Source of the DNA: Clostridiales bacterium
GTDB lineage: Bacteria > Bacillota > Clostridia > Oscillospirales > Acutalibacteraceae
Direction: 5' to 3'
DNA: 64,000 nucleotides
Assembly (NCBI GenBank): GCA_012840445.1
Contig: DULI01000011.1
Coordinates: 1-64,000 of the forward strand
Position 1 is the stretch's first letter. Each line of letters opens with the position of its first letter. Of this stretch, positions 27,784-35,689 are shown one piece after another. The notes beneath the pieces are model-generated. The model saw nothing but the letters and a program-made list of their open reading frames with translations, was not told where the DNA came from and ran no database searches. Both the position numbers and the translations under genes were made by a program.

Positions 27784-28206
27784 ATGAGTATTACTGAAGA
27801 AATAATTCCCTTGGGCAGAGAAAACGCAATTAAATTTGTTGAGGGAATATACGGATTTGAAAGTATTAATGAATATTATTTGGAACCGGTTGGCGATGAC
27901 CTTTCGGTTCTGATATTGCAGTCGGCCAATACAAGGGTACCGTCCTTTGTGGTTATTAATCCTTTCCTGATTACCGATGATTATTGCCCAGTACTTTCTG
28001 ATGAGGAGATAAAGGCGCTGGGAGCCGAGTCACAGCAGGAGCTGGCCTTTTATGTGATTGCGGTGGTCAAGGAGGACTACAAAAAGACGGTAGTAAATTT
28101 AAAAAGCCCCATTGTTATCAATCCTAAATCAAGGCTTGCTAAACAGATAATTCTTGACAATTGTGATTATCCAATTAGATTTGCGATCTTCGGCAACGAA
28201 GGTTAG
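27784..28206 (+). CDS. fliW: FliW flagellar assembly factor, CsrA antagonist
   Basis: FliW binds flagellin and CsrA; when flagellin is exported, freed FliW sequesters CsrA and lifts repression of flagellin mRNA. The 140 residues include GIYGFESINEYYLEPVGDDLSVLILQS and the C-terminal KSPIVINPKSRLAKQIILDNCDYPIR, the FliW signature. ATG 27784 follows TGTGGAGAT. It lies 10 bases before csrA, the conserved partner gene. Confidence 0.96.
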   Translation: MSITEEIIPLGRENAIKFVEGIYGFESINEYYLEPVGDDLSVLILQSANTRVPSFVVINPFLITDDYCPVLSDEEIKALGAESQQELAFYVIAVVKEDYKKTVVNLKSPIVINPKSRLAKQIILDNCDYPIRFAIFGNEG

Positions 28207-28216
28207 GGGGAGTTTC

Positions 28217-28441
28217 GTGCTTGTAATCAGCCGCAGAAGAAACGAGTCTATAATCATTGGGGATAATATTGAGATTATAGTGTCGGAAATAGGTTCTGAC
28301 AAAGTTAAGCTTTGCATAAATGCTCCTAAGGGAATAACAATAACCCGCAAGGAACTGTTGGAGACTAGCGATCTTAATAAAGAAGCAAGCATAATCCCCC
28401 GCAAGCAGGTACTTGATAATCTTGGCAAATTGCTAAAATAA
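28217..28441 (+). CDS. csrA: CsrA carbon storage / flagellin translation regulator
   Basis: A 74-residue RNA-binding dimer that blocks ribosome sites with GGA motifs. The GTG start at 28217 follows GGGGGAG and gives MLVISRRRNESIIIGDNIEI, the CsrA N-terminus, with the RNA-contacting LVISRR strand. The C-terminal VLDNLGKLLK is longer than in enteric CsrA. It ends the motility superoperon and is followed by a terminator. Confidence 0.96.
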   Translation: MLVISRRRNESIIIGDNIEIIVSEIGSDKVKLCINAPKGITITRKELLETSDLNKEASIIPRKQVLDNLGKLLK

Positions 28442-28443
28442 AC

Positions 28444-28474
28444 AACTGCACCTTTAAGGTGCAGTTTTTGTTTT
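28444..28474 (+). terminator. Intrinsic terminator after csrA
   Basis: An 11-bp perfect stem (28444-28454 with 28456-28466) followed by a T-rich run. It closes the flagellar superoperon three bases after the csrA stop. Confidence 0.9.
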
Positions 28475-28482
28475 ATGGGGAC

Positions 28483-28511
28483 TTCTAAAATTTAGAGCAA
28501 TATGTTATAAT
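28483..28511 (+). promoter_or_regulatory. Possible promoter for the PilZ gene
   Basis: TATAAT at 28506-28511 with a weak TTCTAA 17 bases upstream (28483-28488). It follows directly after the csrA terminator and precedes the PilZ gene by about 30 bases, so an initiation site is needed here. Confidence 0.4.
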
Positions 28512-28541
28512 TTTCTAAACAATTAATAGGAGACGATTAGC

Positions 28542-29195
28542 TTGGAACTGTATGCTTACAAGGGAAGTTTATGTGAATTAAAAACCGAATCAAATTATTT
28601 TCTTGGTTCCGGTTTTGTTTCCAAGGTAACCGACGAGTACATAGAAGTTCAGAGTAAGCAGGGCGACATGCCCATTTTGCAGGCCAACTTAAGGGTTAAA
28701 ATATACCTGTATAATGAAGAGGCTGGCAATATTGTGGTTATGGGGACTGTTTACCTTTCAACCAGGGATTTTGCCAGGATTATTGATGTTCGCACTTTAA
28801 GTGAATATGAAAAGCGCAGTTTTTACCGTGTCGAGATACTTAAGGAAGCGATGGTATTCCTGCTGCATAAAGACCCCGAAAAGGACCAGGATGGCAATAC
28901 GATTTGGCGGGTTGTTGACAGTTTCGCAGCCATGATTTTTGATATCAGCCTTGGCGGTGCGCAGATTAGAACCTCAAGACTTATTCCTGAAAACAGCTAT
29001 TTGCGCTTCGGGCTTGATATTAACGGGACAATAGTAGAATATAACTGCGTGGTAAGGCGCAGGCGCGAGCTTAAAAAGGGAATTTTCCAATACGGGTGTG
29101 AATTTTATGAATGCCCAAGCAGGGATCTTGATAAATTGAGCAGGTTTATCATTGCAAAGCAAAGGGAACTTATCCGCCGCAACAGAAATGATTAA
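28542..29195 (+). CDS. PilZ-domain c-di-GMP receptor (YcgR-like)
   Basis: A 217-residue protein with an N-terminal YcgR-N/PilZN-like beta domain and a C-terminal PilZ domain. The c-di-GMP-binding residues are visible: RxxxR in KRSFYRVE and DxSxxG in DISLGGAQI. YcgR proteins brake or bias flagellar motors when c-di-GMP is high. The TTG start at 28542 follows TAGGAGAC. Its place beside cheW and the flagellar operon supports a motility role. No diguanylate cyclase is in the window. Confidence 0.88.
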   Translation: MELYAYKGSLCELKTESNYFLGSGFVSKVTDEYIEVQSKQGDMPILQANLRVKIYLYNEEAGNIVVMGTVYLSTRDFARIIDVRTLSEYEKRSFYRVEILKEAMVFLLHKDPEKDQDGNTIWRVVDSFAAMIFDISLGGAQIRTSRLIPENSYLRFGLDINGTIVEYNCVVRRRRELKKGIFQYGCEFYECPSRDLDKLSRFIIAKQRELIRRNRND

Positions 29196-29219
29196 AAAAT
29201 AATCTATTTGAGCCGATAT
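29193..29219 (+). promoter_or_regulatory. Sigma-D (sigma-28) promoter for cheW
   Basis: TAAA at 29193-29196, exactly 15 bases, then GCCGATAT at 29212-29219: a near-perfect match to the Bacillus/Clostridium sigma-D consensus. It overlaps the end of the PilZ gene and lies 44 bases before the cheW start. Confidence 0.82.
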
Positions 29220-29263
29220 ATATATTAGTATCATTACTGCTGAATGGGAAAAGGGGCATTGTC

Positions 29264-29812
29264 ATGGCTCAAGCTAAATTGTATGATAAATTAAAAGAGT
29301 TTTTTGAAACCAGTTCTGATGAAAATTTTGTTGCGGACAAGTATTTAACCTTTATTAGCCACGACCAGCTTTTCGGTGTGCCAATTGTACAGATTGAACA
29401 AATTGTCAGCATGCAGGATGTTGTAGCCGTTCCCGAATTTCCGGAATATGTGCGTGGGGTTATGAATATTAGGGATAGAATAATCCCTGTAGTGGACTTA
29501 AACCTCAGGTTTGGCAAACCAGCAAAATTTGATGTGCACGAGACAGTAATTATTATAAATGCTTTAAAACAGAAAATCGGGCTTGTGGTTGACGATGTCA
29601 ACGAGGTTGTGACCATAAAGGAAAGCGATATTTACAATCCGCCCACCCTTTCCTCTGATAAATCCTTTTCGTACCTTAGAGGCTTCGCAAAATACAATGA
29701 TAAAATTGTGCTTCTTATGGATACCGACAAAATTTTAAGCAATAAAGAATTAAAGCTGATAACAGGAGAACGCTTAAAGCAAATAGCTGCAGAACTAAAT
29801 TCCAAAAACTAA
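29264..29812 (+). CDS. cheW: CheW chemotaxis coupling protein
   Basis: CheW links chemoreceptors to the CheA kinase. The 182 residues form one CheW domain: KYLTFISHDQLFGVPIVQIEQIV, then VPEFPEYVRGVMNIRDRIIPVVDL and IGLVVDDVNEV, with an N-terminal extension of about 25 residues and a helical C-terminal tail. ATG 29264 follows AAAAGGGGC. It has its own sigma-D promoter and a terminator, so it is monocistronic, away from any cheA. Confidence 0.94.
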   Translation: MAQAKLYDKLKEFFETSSDENFVADKYLTFISHDQLFGVPIVQIEQIVSMQDVVAVPEFPEYVRGVMNIRDRIIPVVDLNLRFGKPAKFDVHETVIIINALKQKIGLVVDDVNEVVTIKESDIYNPPTLSSDKSFSYLRGFAKYNDKIVLLMDTDKILSNKELKLITGERLKQIAAELNSKN

Positions 29813-29818
29813 ATAATA

Positions 29819-29847
29819 AACACAGGTCGTAAGGCCTGTGTTTTTTT
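29819..29847 (+). terminator. Intrinsic terminator after cheW
   Basis: AACACAGG at 29819-29826 pairs with CCTGTGTT at 29835-29842 and is followed by seven T residues. It lies between convergent cheW (+) and the ComFB gene (-), and its T-run touches the ComFB stop codon. Confidence 0.88.
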
Positions 29848-30307
29848 AATGTCTTGGGTTTTTCCTGACTGTAAGAACTGCTTTTAGTATTGCGGCAGTA
29901 GCCTCGCGGTCATTGATTGAGGAGGCAATGATATTTATTTGATCCGGCTCGCAAACCATATATTTGGCCGGCAGGGTATTAAGCGCAATTGCCGCAGCGT
30001 CTTTTTTGCAGCGGTCGCACTTGCAGCAGTTCATGCGGGAAAACACGTCGTTGATTTTGCTGGCCACCACGTGCTCCATTATGTTTACAAGCACGGTATT
30101 GTTGATTGAATCGAAACTAACGGGGATTTTAGCCCCAAGGGGTTGGTTTTGTTTGCGGGTTTCGGTTTCGACTTTTATGGTGGGAGCGGCTTTGGTTTCG
30201 GTGGCTGGAGTACTGGTGTTTGGCGCCTGATCCTTTTCAAGAAATGCCGAGGGCATTATTTTTTTATACATATATTCCTTGTCATAATCTTTGTTTGTTT
30301 TAGCCAT
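29846..30307 (-). CDS. ComFB-domain protein
   Basis: A 153-residue protein with a variable, Pro/Thr-rich N-terminus (about 70 residues) and a C-terminal ComFB domain: VNIMEHVVASKINDVFSRMN, four closely spaced Cys (CCKCDRC), then AAIALNTLPAKYMV. The Cys cluster probably binds zinc. ComFB proteins occur in competence operons and next to motility genes; members of the family have been reported to bind cyclic di-nucleotides. It lies 24 bases downstream of parA, so the two are likely co-transcribed. Role here is inferred only. Confidence 0.78.
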   Translation of the reverse strand: MAKTNKDYDKEYMYKKIMPSAFLEKDQAPNTSTPATETKAAPTIKVETETRKQNQPLGAKIPVSFDSINNTVLVNIMEHVVASKINDVFSRMNCCKCDRCKKDAAAIALNTLPAKYMVCEPDQINIIASSINDREATAAILKAVLTVRKNPRH

Positions 30308-30331
30308 GTGATCTTCTCCTAATAGAATTTC

Positions 30332-31090
30332 TTAAAGCCTGCTTAAAAACTCGTCAACAAAAGCTATATAATCATTGACCGCTTTGTTTTTGGGGTAGCT
30401 TTCTATCATGTCCCGCTGGGTTATTTGTGATTCACTGATGGCTATACTGTTCCTTATAGATGTTTTAAATAAATATATTCCAAATTTTTCTGATATCATT
30501 TCAGCCGTGCCCCTTACTTCTTTAGCAAGGCGGGTGCGCGAATTAAATTTGGTAAGCAAAATACCAGAAATTTTAAGATTTGGATTGCAGTAGCTTTTGA
30601 CCCTTTCAATCGTATCATACAGTTGGGTAATTCCCTGAAGGCTAAATATATCTGACAGCATGGGGATAATAATATAATCGGATGCCGTAAAGGCGTTGAC
30701 AGTAAGTATGCTTAAGGCCGGTGGAGTATCTATCAATATAAAATCGTACATGTTTTTAATAGGTTCAAAGGCATTTTTAAGCAGGAACTCCCTGCCGTGC
30801 CCTGTAAATTCAAGCTCTATGCCGCTAAGCAGTATGTTTGAGGGTATAACATCCACCAAGGGTGTATGCTGTATGGCAAAGGAGGTTTTGATTTCGCCTT
30901 TTAGAACATCATATATGGTGGCGCTCATCTCGGTGTTGGCGCCAACGCTAAAACTTAGATTTCCCTGAGGATCCATATCCACCACCAGCACCTTAAAGCC
31001 AAGTTTTTGAAGCTGGTAGGCCATGGCGCAGGTAGTGGTGGTTTTAGCTACCCCTCCTTTTTGATTAGAGAAACAGACAATTTTTCCCAT
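30332..31090 (-). CDS. ParA/Soj-type ATPase, orphan
   Basis: A 252-residue ParA/MinD superfamily ATPase. The deviant Walker A motif KGGVAKTTT follows an N-terminal SNQ, the Walker A-prime is VVDMDPQGN, and Walker B is FILIDTPPAL. The C-terminus fits chromosome-partition Soj rather than FlhG, which normally has a different N-terminal activation helix. No parB or parS-like 16-bp palindrome is adjacent. Partner may be the ComFB gene that follows. ATG 31090 has a weak GAAGGGG ribosome site. Confidence 0.88.
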   Translation of the reverse strand: MGKIVCFSNQKGGVAKTTTTCAMAYQLQKLGFKVLVVDMDPQGNLSFSVGANTEMSATIYDVLKGEIKTSFAIQHTPLVDVIPSNILLSGIELEFTGHGREFLLKNAFEPIKNMYDFILIDTPPALSILTVNAFTASDYIIIPMLSDIFSLQGITQLYDTIERVKSYCNPNLKISGILLTKFNSRTRLAKEVRGTAEMISEKFGIYLFKTSIRNSIAISESQITQRDMIESYPKNKAVNDYIAFVDEFLSRL

Positions 31091-31127
31091 TAATTATTAC
31101 CCCTTCGATTTTTACAAAATCCATTAT

Positions 31128-31156
31128 ATTGTAACATATTTATACAAAAATAACAA
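31128..31156 (-). promoter_or_regulatory. Promoter for parA-comFB
   Basis: On the minus strand, TTGTTA (31156-31151) is followed after 17 bases by TACAAT (31133-31128). Good spacing and five of six -10 bases fit a housekeeping sigma promoter 38 bases before the parA start. Confidence 0.6.
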
Positions 31157-31189
31157 TATAAGCGCAACATGCAGCTTTTTACAAGCCTG

Positions 31190-31234
31190 CAAAAATTAAG
31201 CGAATAGTCAGAAACCTCTGGCTATTCGCTTAAA
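31190..31234 (-). terminator. Intrinsic terminator after hsp20
   Basis: A long stem (TTAAGCGAATAG at 31196-31207 with the complementary arm at about 31222-31233) followed on the minus strand by five T residues. It ends the hsp20 transcript. The stop codon of hsp20 lies two bases away. Confidence 0.88.
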
Positions 31235-31235
31235 G

Positions 31236-31688
31236 CTAATTGATGGGTATTCTTCTTGAGTTGCCTTTATTACGGTCCTTTTTGGGACAGTGAATGGTTA
31301 ATACGCCGTTATTCATTTCGGCACGGATCTCGTCGGGTTTTATGTTTTCAAGGCTGAAACTTCTTCTCAGCTTACCTGTGCGGCGCTCTCTTCTGATATA
31401 CCTGCCGTCATTATGTTTAACCTCTTCGCTCTCATCATACTGTGCCGAAATGGTAAGCATGTGGTCGTTAACGTCAATCACCACATTTTTCTTATCAATT
31501 CCTGGCATGTCGGCGTCTATGATGTATTCATCATCGGTCTCGCGTACATCGATCTTAAAACCGCCGAAACCCCCAAAGCTGAAACCGTCAAAAAGCGATT
31601 CGCCGAAAAAGTTAGAGAACAAAGTCGGAATCAATCCGTGATATGGATTGTTGTAGATGGTAATATCCTTGTCCTTATCCCGGCTCAT
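31236..31688 (-). CDS. Hsp20/alpha-crystallin small heat shock protein
   Basis: A 150-residue holdase that keeps denatured proteins soluble. The alpha-crystallin core is clear: FKIDVRETDDEYIIDADMPGID, then RSFSLENIKPDEIRAEMNNGVLTIHCPK with the conserved GVL. A Phe/Gly-rich segment precedes it. ATG 31688 follows AGGAGG. No CIRCE element was found upstream; a TATAAT lies about 25 bases before the start on the minus strand, without a clear -35. It is transcribed in the same direction as the large membrane protein 78 bases upstream. Confidence 0.93.
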   Translation of the reverse strand: MSRDKDKDITIYNNPYHGLIPTLFSNFFGESLFDGFSFGGFGGFKIDVRETDDEYIIDADMPGIDKKNVVIDVNDHMLTISAQYDESEEVKHNDGRYIRRERRTGKLRRSFSLENIKPDEIRAEMNNGVLTIHCPKKDRNKGNSRRIPIN

Positions 31689-31765
31689 AGAATACCTCCT
31701 TTAATAATACCTTATTATATATTATGTTAAAATATACTAAGGTTTATAAGGAGGCATTCAATAAA

Positions 31766-34645
31766 CTACAATGCCCTTAAAGATATAAGGGATGTTATTA
31801 CTGTAAAGAATAGCTGGTATATGATAATCCAAAGCGCTGTAATAAATGTAAAATGGCTTGTTAACACAAAATAGGCGGCAAGCGCAATGCCTAGAATTAC
31901 TCCGAGTATATGTACAACCGTGTTGGCGGCAATTGTGCTTTTTAGCTTTATGCATGCGGTGAGTGCCGCTGCAAACCCGCAAACCGTATCAGTGTATAAG
32001 GCTAAAGCGTTTGTGTTCTCTTGGTAGTTTGCCTCCTGTTTGTATAACTGTACAGCTACGGGGTCCATTATTTTAATTGAATCGACATATAGGCCGAAAT
32101 AATCACTTAGCATTTGCTCAGTAATGTTGGGGTCGTTTGAGTTGATAAGAAGCGTCATTCCGGTATTGCAAAGGCGCCGGAGCTCCAGGGTGATTTCCTC
32201 GTTTGCCTCATATCCTACAACAAACAATAAACAGGGTGCGCCGCCGCTTGATATATAAACCGGGAAAAAGCCGTTTCGGAGTATTTTGCGGTCCACCTCG
32301 ATAGGAGGAACAGTAACGCCGTGGGCTTCCATTAGGGTCCGGTTGCCCACAAGTATTCGCTTGTCTCCAATCCAGCCTGACAGGCCCATTTTATCTTCAT
32401 AGGTAATTGAATCAACTACCGGCAGCTTTGACCTGTCGTATTCCAAAATCCTGTCAAAAATATCCGTAAGCGTGCTTTTAGCGCCAATTGCCAGAGCGGA
32501 GGCCTCGATTATGGTCTGGTCAACTGGATTGTTGTTTAAAAGATGCATGTTGTATAATTTTACAGTCCCCGCCGGGAACAGGTCTAAAGCGTCGAATACA
32601 ACAGCATTGGATTCGCTGAGGGTTTCCACCGCGTCATATCCGGTTATTGCTGCCTTGTAGTCCCCGAGCCGAACGGATGCAAACCTTAAAGGCAGATTGC
32701 TTAATAGCAACGATGTGGGGGGGCAGGCAAGGCAGAAAACTGTAGTGGCAAGCGTTATTGCTGGAATAATACAGCCTGACATAAAGAAGGCAAGAAGTCC
32801 GAAACCGGCAGAGGCAGCGGTGGCAATAGCCAGGAGTTTCGGGATTAACCGTTCAAAGGGGTCTACACAATAGGAATTTCTAAGGTAATGGGTGATATTG
32901 GTTGTCCGCCGGCCTATGCCGATTAGCGCGTCCCCATAGACAGCCCCTCTTGCCATGCTGGCCGCTGCCATTTCGTTTTCAACAAGCTGGATTCCGTATT
33001 TGGGATCGGGCGTTGCCACAAATTTAAACCCTTTGCGTATTCTTGACACAATGGCAAGTTTGCCAAAGGCATTAAACAGCAGTGCGACCGATGCAACGGA
33101 CGATAGCTGGGGGATTGAATCGCCCGCATTCAGGGCAAAACCCAATACGCTGTGAATTAATACTGCAAATACCGCAAGGGCCGCGGGGGTGTCCATATCA
33201 GGCTTCAGGGTGAAAATCCCTGCAAGTCCTTTCATGGTATTTATGTTTATTAGTGAGCAAAGTGACAGCAGAAGTATGTTAGCCAGCAAATACATATTGT
33301 AATTGGCCGCCTTGATAAATTCTGCAAAGGGTGTGGCTAAAAAGACAAGTAAGGCGACGATAATAAAGGTGGGGATAATCCTAAATATCAGCCTGCGCCT
33401 GTTGGAGTTCAGCTCAGCCCATACCGAATTTGCGTCGTCGTAGCAGTTGTAGTCATCAATTTCAAGGTCCTCTTCCTGCTCGACTGCCAGGCGCACCTCG
33501 TCAGGGAAGTTGTCTTCTTCCTCGTCGCCAAATAGAGAGAACTTTTTGGCGGTGGAACGTCTGCGTTTTTCAAGCTCTATTTCCCAATCTGATTTTTCGT
33601 TTTGGTCAAATATTTCATCCAATTCCTTAAAATTAAAGGCCGTTGTATGTGCGGTGGAACTGGAAGTATCAATGGGGCTTTTTTCAGTGATTGGGATATG
33701 CAGTTCTTTGGTTTTTTCATTAGAATTGCTGTAATCGGATATTTTTATGTTTTCATCGGCATAGCTGAATTGAAAGTTTTTAGCCTTTATGGCGGCGTTA
33801 TTGCTGGGGTTCTCAAACTGTTTATTTGTTGCTAGTGTGTCGGTTTTCTGATTTGGGTCAACAAACGCGATTTTAACCGGCACCTCTTTGGCCTCTCTTG
33901 AAACAGCTGGGCTGCTACCCGGTGTGTTTTTTGTGAACCTGCGTGGAGTAACCTTTTTTATCTGTACTTTATTATGCTGTTCGGCAGGTTTTTCTTCGTC
34001 TGTTTTACCCTTCATATTTTCGCAGGATGGCGCCTCAATCTCTCCCTTAATTGGAGGCTGGGAAATGCCGGGCTTGCGATTGGACAACGGGTCAATGAAC
34101 TCCAGTTTTAAGTTGCTTATACCGTCTTCTTGGGTGCCGTAGATTTTTGCAATCCGCTCTTGTGCTTTCTTTTCGGCAGAGCGTATTATTTCTTCCACAC
34201 TCTCCAGCTGGTATTTCGGCTTGCGAAAATATGAATCGGGGTCCCCGCTGTCGGCTATAAAATCCCTCATTTTATAAAGCAACGATGTGGTAGGCTGTTC
34301 AGGTGGTCTATATGTAGCCTGGGTGCTAGTCCCGGTCTTGGTTTGGTTTATATTCCCAATTTTTTCAGATAGCTGTTTTTTAGCTTCAAGCAGTTTATAA
34401 TACAGGGTTTGGGAATCTTCCTGCCGTGTGGAGGCCTGAGGTTCATGTTTTTCCATTATAATATTTTCCACACTATGTTCGGGGGTATTACGGTTAGAAT
34501 GCATAAGCTCATCCGGGGTAAGCGCGTATGGTGCGATTACCCTTTTTTGGGTAGAAATATTATTATTTTGGTTTAACATAGGGATGTTTTCAATATCATA
34601 TGGCAGAATGCTATCACTAGGTCTTTTTTTACGAAACCAGCCCAT
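31766..34645 (-). CDS. Degenerate P-type ATPase-like membrane protein
   Basis: A 959-residue protein with an unusual build. Residues 1 to about 410 are hydrophilic, rich in Lys, Glu, Pro, Ser and Asn, and probably disordered. From about 420 it follows the P-type ATPase plan: helices, an actuator-like loop, a helix with CPP (641-643) where heavy-metal pumps have CPC, then VVFDALDLF at about 682-690 where DKTGTL should stand, a nucleotide-domain-like GWIGDKRILVGN, and NSND in place of TGDN. The TGE loop and GDGxNDxPAL are absent. It ends with about three helices. It therefore cannot form the usual phospho-intermediate cycle. ATG 34645 follows GGGGGATT. It lies 26 bases downstream of rlmB and is likely in its operon. 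Function unknown. Confidence 0.72.
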   Translation of the reverse strand: MGWFRKKRPSDSILPYDIENIPMLNQNNNISTQKRVIAPYALTPDELMHSNRNTPEHSVENIIMEKHEPQASTRQEDSQTLYYKLLEAKKQLSEKIGNINQTKTGTSTQATYRPPEQPTTSLLYKMRDFIADSGDPDSYFRKPKYQLESVEEIIRSAEKKAQERIAKIYGTQEDGISNLKLEFIDPLSNRKPGISQPPIKGEIEAPSCENMKGKTDEEKPAEQHNKVQIKKVTPRRFTKNTPGSSPAVSREAKEVPVKIAFVDPNQKTDTLATNKQFENPSNNAAIKAKNFQFSYADENIKISDYSNSNEKTKELHIPITEKSPIDTSSSTAHTTAFNFKELDEIFDQNEKSDWEIELEKRRRSTAKKFSLFGDEEEDNFPDEVRLAVEQEEDLEIDDYNCYDDANSVWAELNSNRRRLIFRIIPTFIIVALLVFLATPFAEFIKAANYNMYLLANILLLSLCSLININTMKGLAGIFTLKPDMDTPAALAVFAVLIHSVLGFALNAGDSIPQLSSVASVALLFNAFGKLAIVSRIRKGFKFVATPDPKYGIQLVENEMAAASMARGAVYGDALIGIGRRTTNITHYLRNSYCVDPFERLIPKLLAIATAASAGFGLLAFFMSGCIIPAITLATTVFCLACPPTSLLLSNLPLRFASVRLGDYKAAITGYDAVETLSESNAVVFDALDLFPAGTVKLYNMHLLNNNPVDQTIIEASALAIGAKSTLTDIFDRILEYDRSKLPVVDSITYEDKMGLSGWIGDKRILVGNRTLMEAHGVTVPPIEVDRKILRNGFFPVYISSGGAPCLLFVVGYEANEEITLELRRLCNTGMTLLINSNDPNITEQMLSDYFGLYVDSIKIMDPVAVQLYKQEANYQENTNALALYTDTVCGFAAALTACIKLKSTIAANTVVHILGVILGIALAAYFVLTSHFTFITALWIIIYQLFFTVITSLISLRAL

Positions 34646-34671
34646 TATTAATCCCCCGTTTTACGGTTATA

Positions 34672-35421
34672 TTATGCGTTCACACTTCTTTGGCGGGCGA
34701 CCTCATACATTAAAATACCCGCAGCAACAGATGCGTTAAGCGAATTTATTTTGCCGAACATGGGTATAGATATTATATAATCGCAGTTGCGTTTAACAAG
34801 CTGACTTAATCCCTTTCCCTCGGAACCTACCACGATGGCACAAGGGCCGGTGTAGTCTTTACCGGTCCAGGGCTCTCCGCCCATGTCAGCGCCGTATATC
34901 CACAATCCCTTATCCTTCAGCTCGTTTATAGTAGATACAAGATTAGTAACCCTTGCAACCTTCATATATTCAAGCGCGCCGCTTGCCACCTTTGAAACGG
35001 TAGCTGTAAGTGACGCCGAGCGCCTTTTGGGGATGATTATCCCGTGGACGCTGCTCGCTTCGGCGGTGCGGATTATTGCGCCAAGGTTGTGGGGATCTTC
35101 AATGCCATCGCATATAACAATAAAAGGAGGTTCTTTTTTTGATTCAGCTAAAGTTAGAATATCCGAAACCTCGCAGTATGAATGAGAAGCAATGATTGCG
35201 GCAATACCCTGGTGCTTGGTGGTGCCGCAAATATTATCAAGCTTTGCTGAGGCAACCTCTTTGACGGGTATTCCTTTTTCTTTGCATTTTGCGATGGCTG
35301 CCGTATGTGCACCGGAGGCTGTGCTGACAACCAGGATGTAGTCGATTTCCCTACCCGAGCGGAGGGCTTCCAATACCGCATTCCTGCCTATTATCAGGTT
35401 TTGGTTTGGGTCCTGTGGCAT
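34672..35421 (-). CDS. rlmB: RlmB/TrmH-family 23S rRNA 2'-O-methyltransferase
   Basis: A 249-residue SPOUT methyltransferase. The N-terminal substrate domain starts LIIGRNAVLEALRSG; catalytic motifs are DPHNLGAIIRTAEAS (motif 1), IVVGSEGKGLSQL (motif 2) and SLNASVAAGILMYE (motif 3), which form the trefoil-knot AdoMet site. RlmB methylates G2251 of 23S rRNA; the family also contains tRNA enzymes, so the exact target is an inference. ATG 35421 follows GGAGG. Confidence 0.92.
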   Translation of the reverse strand: MPQDPNQNLIIGRNAVLEALRSGREIDYILVVSTASGAHTAAIAKCKEKGIPVKEVASAKLDNICGTTKHQGIAAIIASHSYCEVSDILTLAESKKEPPFIVICDGIEDPHNLGAIIRTAEASSVHGIIIPKRRSASLTATVSKVASGALEYMKVARVTNLVSTINELKDKGLWIYGADMGGEPWTGKDYTGPCAIVVGSEGKGLSQLVKRNCDYIISIPMFGKINSLNASVAAGILMYEVARQRSVNA

Positions 35422-35484
35422 AAATAAAAACCTCCGGATTTAAGACATTTGTTAAAAAAGTCATAATTTGTAGTTTACCATAAA

Positions 35485-35513
35485 ATTATAACATATGGCG
35501 CAAAAAAAATGAA
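35485..35513 (-). promoter_or_regulatory. Possible rlmB promoter
   Basis: Minus-strand TATAAT (35490-35485) with TTCATT 17 bases upstream (35513-35508). The -35 half touches the inverted repeat at 35513-35540, which would place a regulator next to RNA polymerase. Confidence 0.42.
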
Positions 35514-35540
35514 GTATGTAAAACTAATTGTTTACATACT
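35513..35540. promoter_or_regulatory. Operator-like inverted repeat upstream of rlmB
   Basis: AGTATGTAAA (35513-35522) and TTTACATACT (35531-35540) are perfect 10-bp inverted copies separated by eight bases. It lies in the AT-rich 357-base gap between rlmB and the first AraC-type gene. The symmetry suits a dimeric DNA-binding protein; which one is unknown. Confidence 0.5.
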
Positions 35541-35655
35541 AATATTTTTAATACAGTTCACTTATTTAGTGTAAAATAATATTTATATAATATACAATTA
35601 AATTAAAAAAATGTTATATAAAACGGAAAATTTTTCTGTTAGAATACAAAAAGTG

Positions 35656-35683
35656 TTTACAAACTAAAATATTCTCATATAAT
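35656..35683 (+). promoter_or_regulatory. Promoter of candidate small RNA
   Basis: TTTACA (35656-35661), 16 bases, then a perfect TATAAT (35678-35683). No protein-coding gene starts downstream on this strand before a terminator, so the product should be a short RNA. Confidence 0.6.
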
Positions 35684-35689
35684 GGATAT

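Noticed and set aside
30332-31090. FlhG (flagellar number regulator) as identity of the ParA gene
   Set aside because: The sequence lacks the FlhG N-terminal activation helix, no flhF is adjacent, and the gene is on the opposite strand from the motility operon.
31689-31765. CIRCE heat-shock operator before hsp20
   Set aside because: No TTAGCACTC-N9-GAGTGCTAA repeat is present; only AT-rich sequence is seen.
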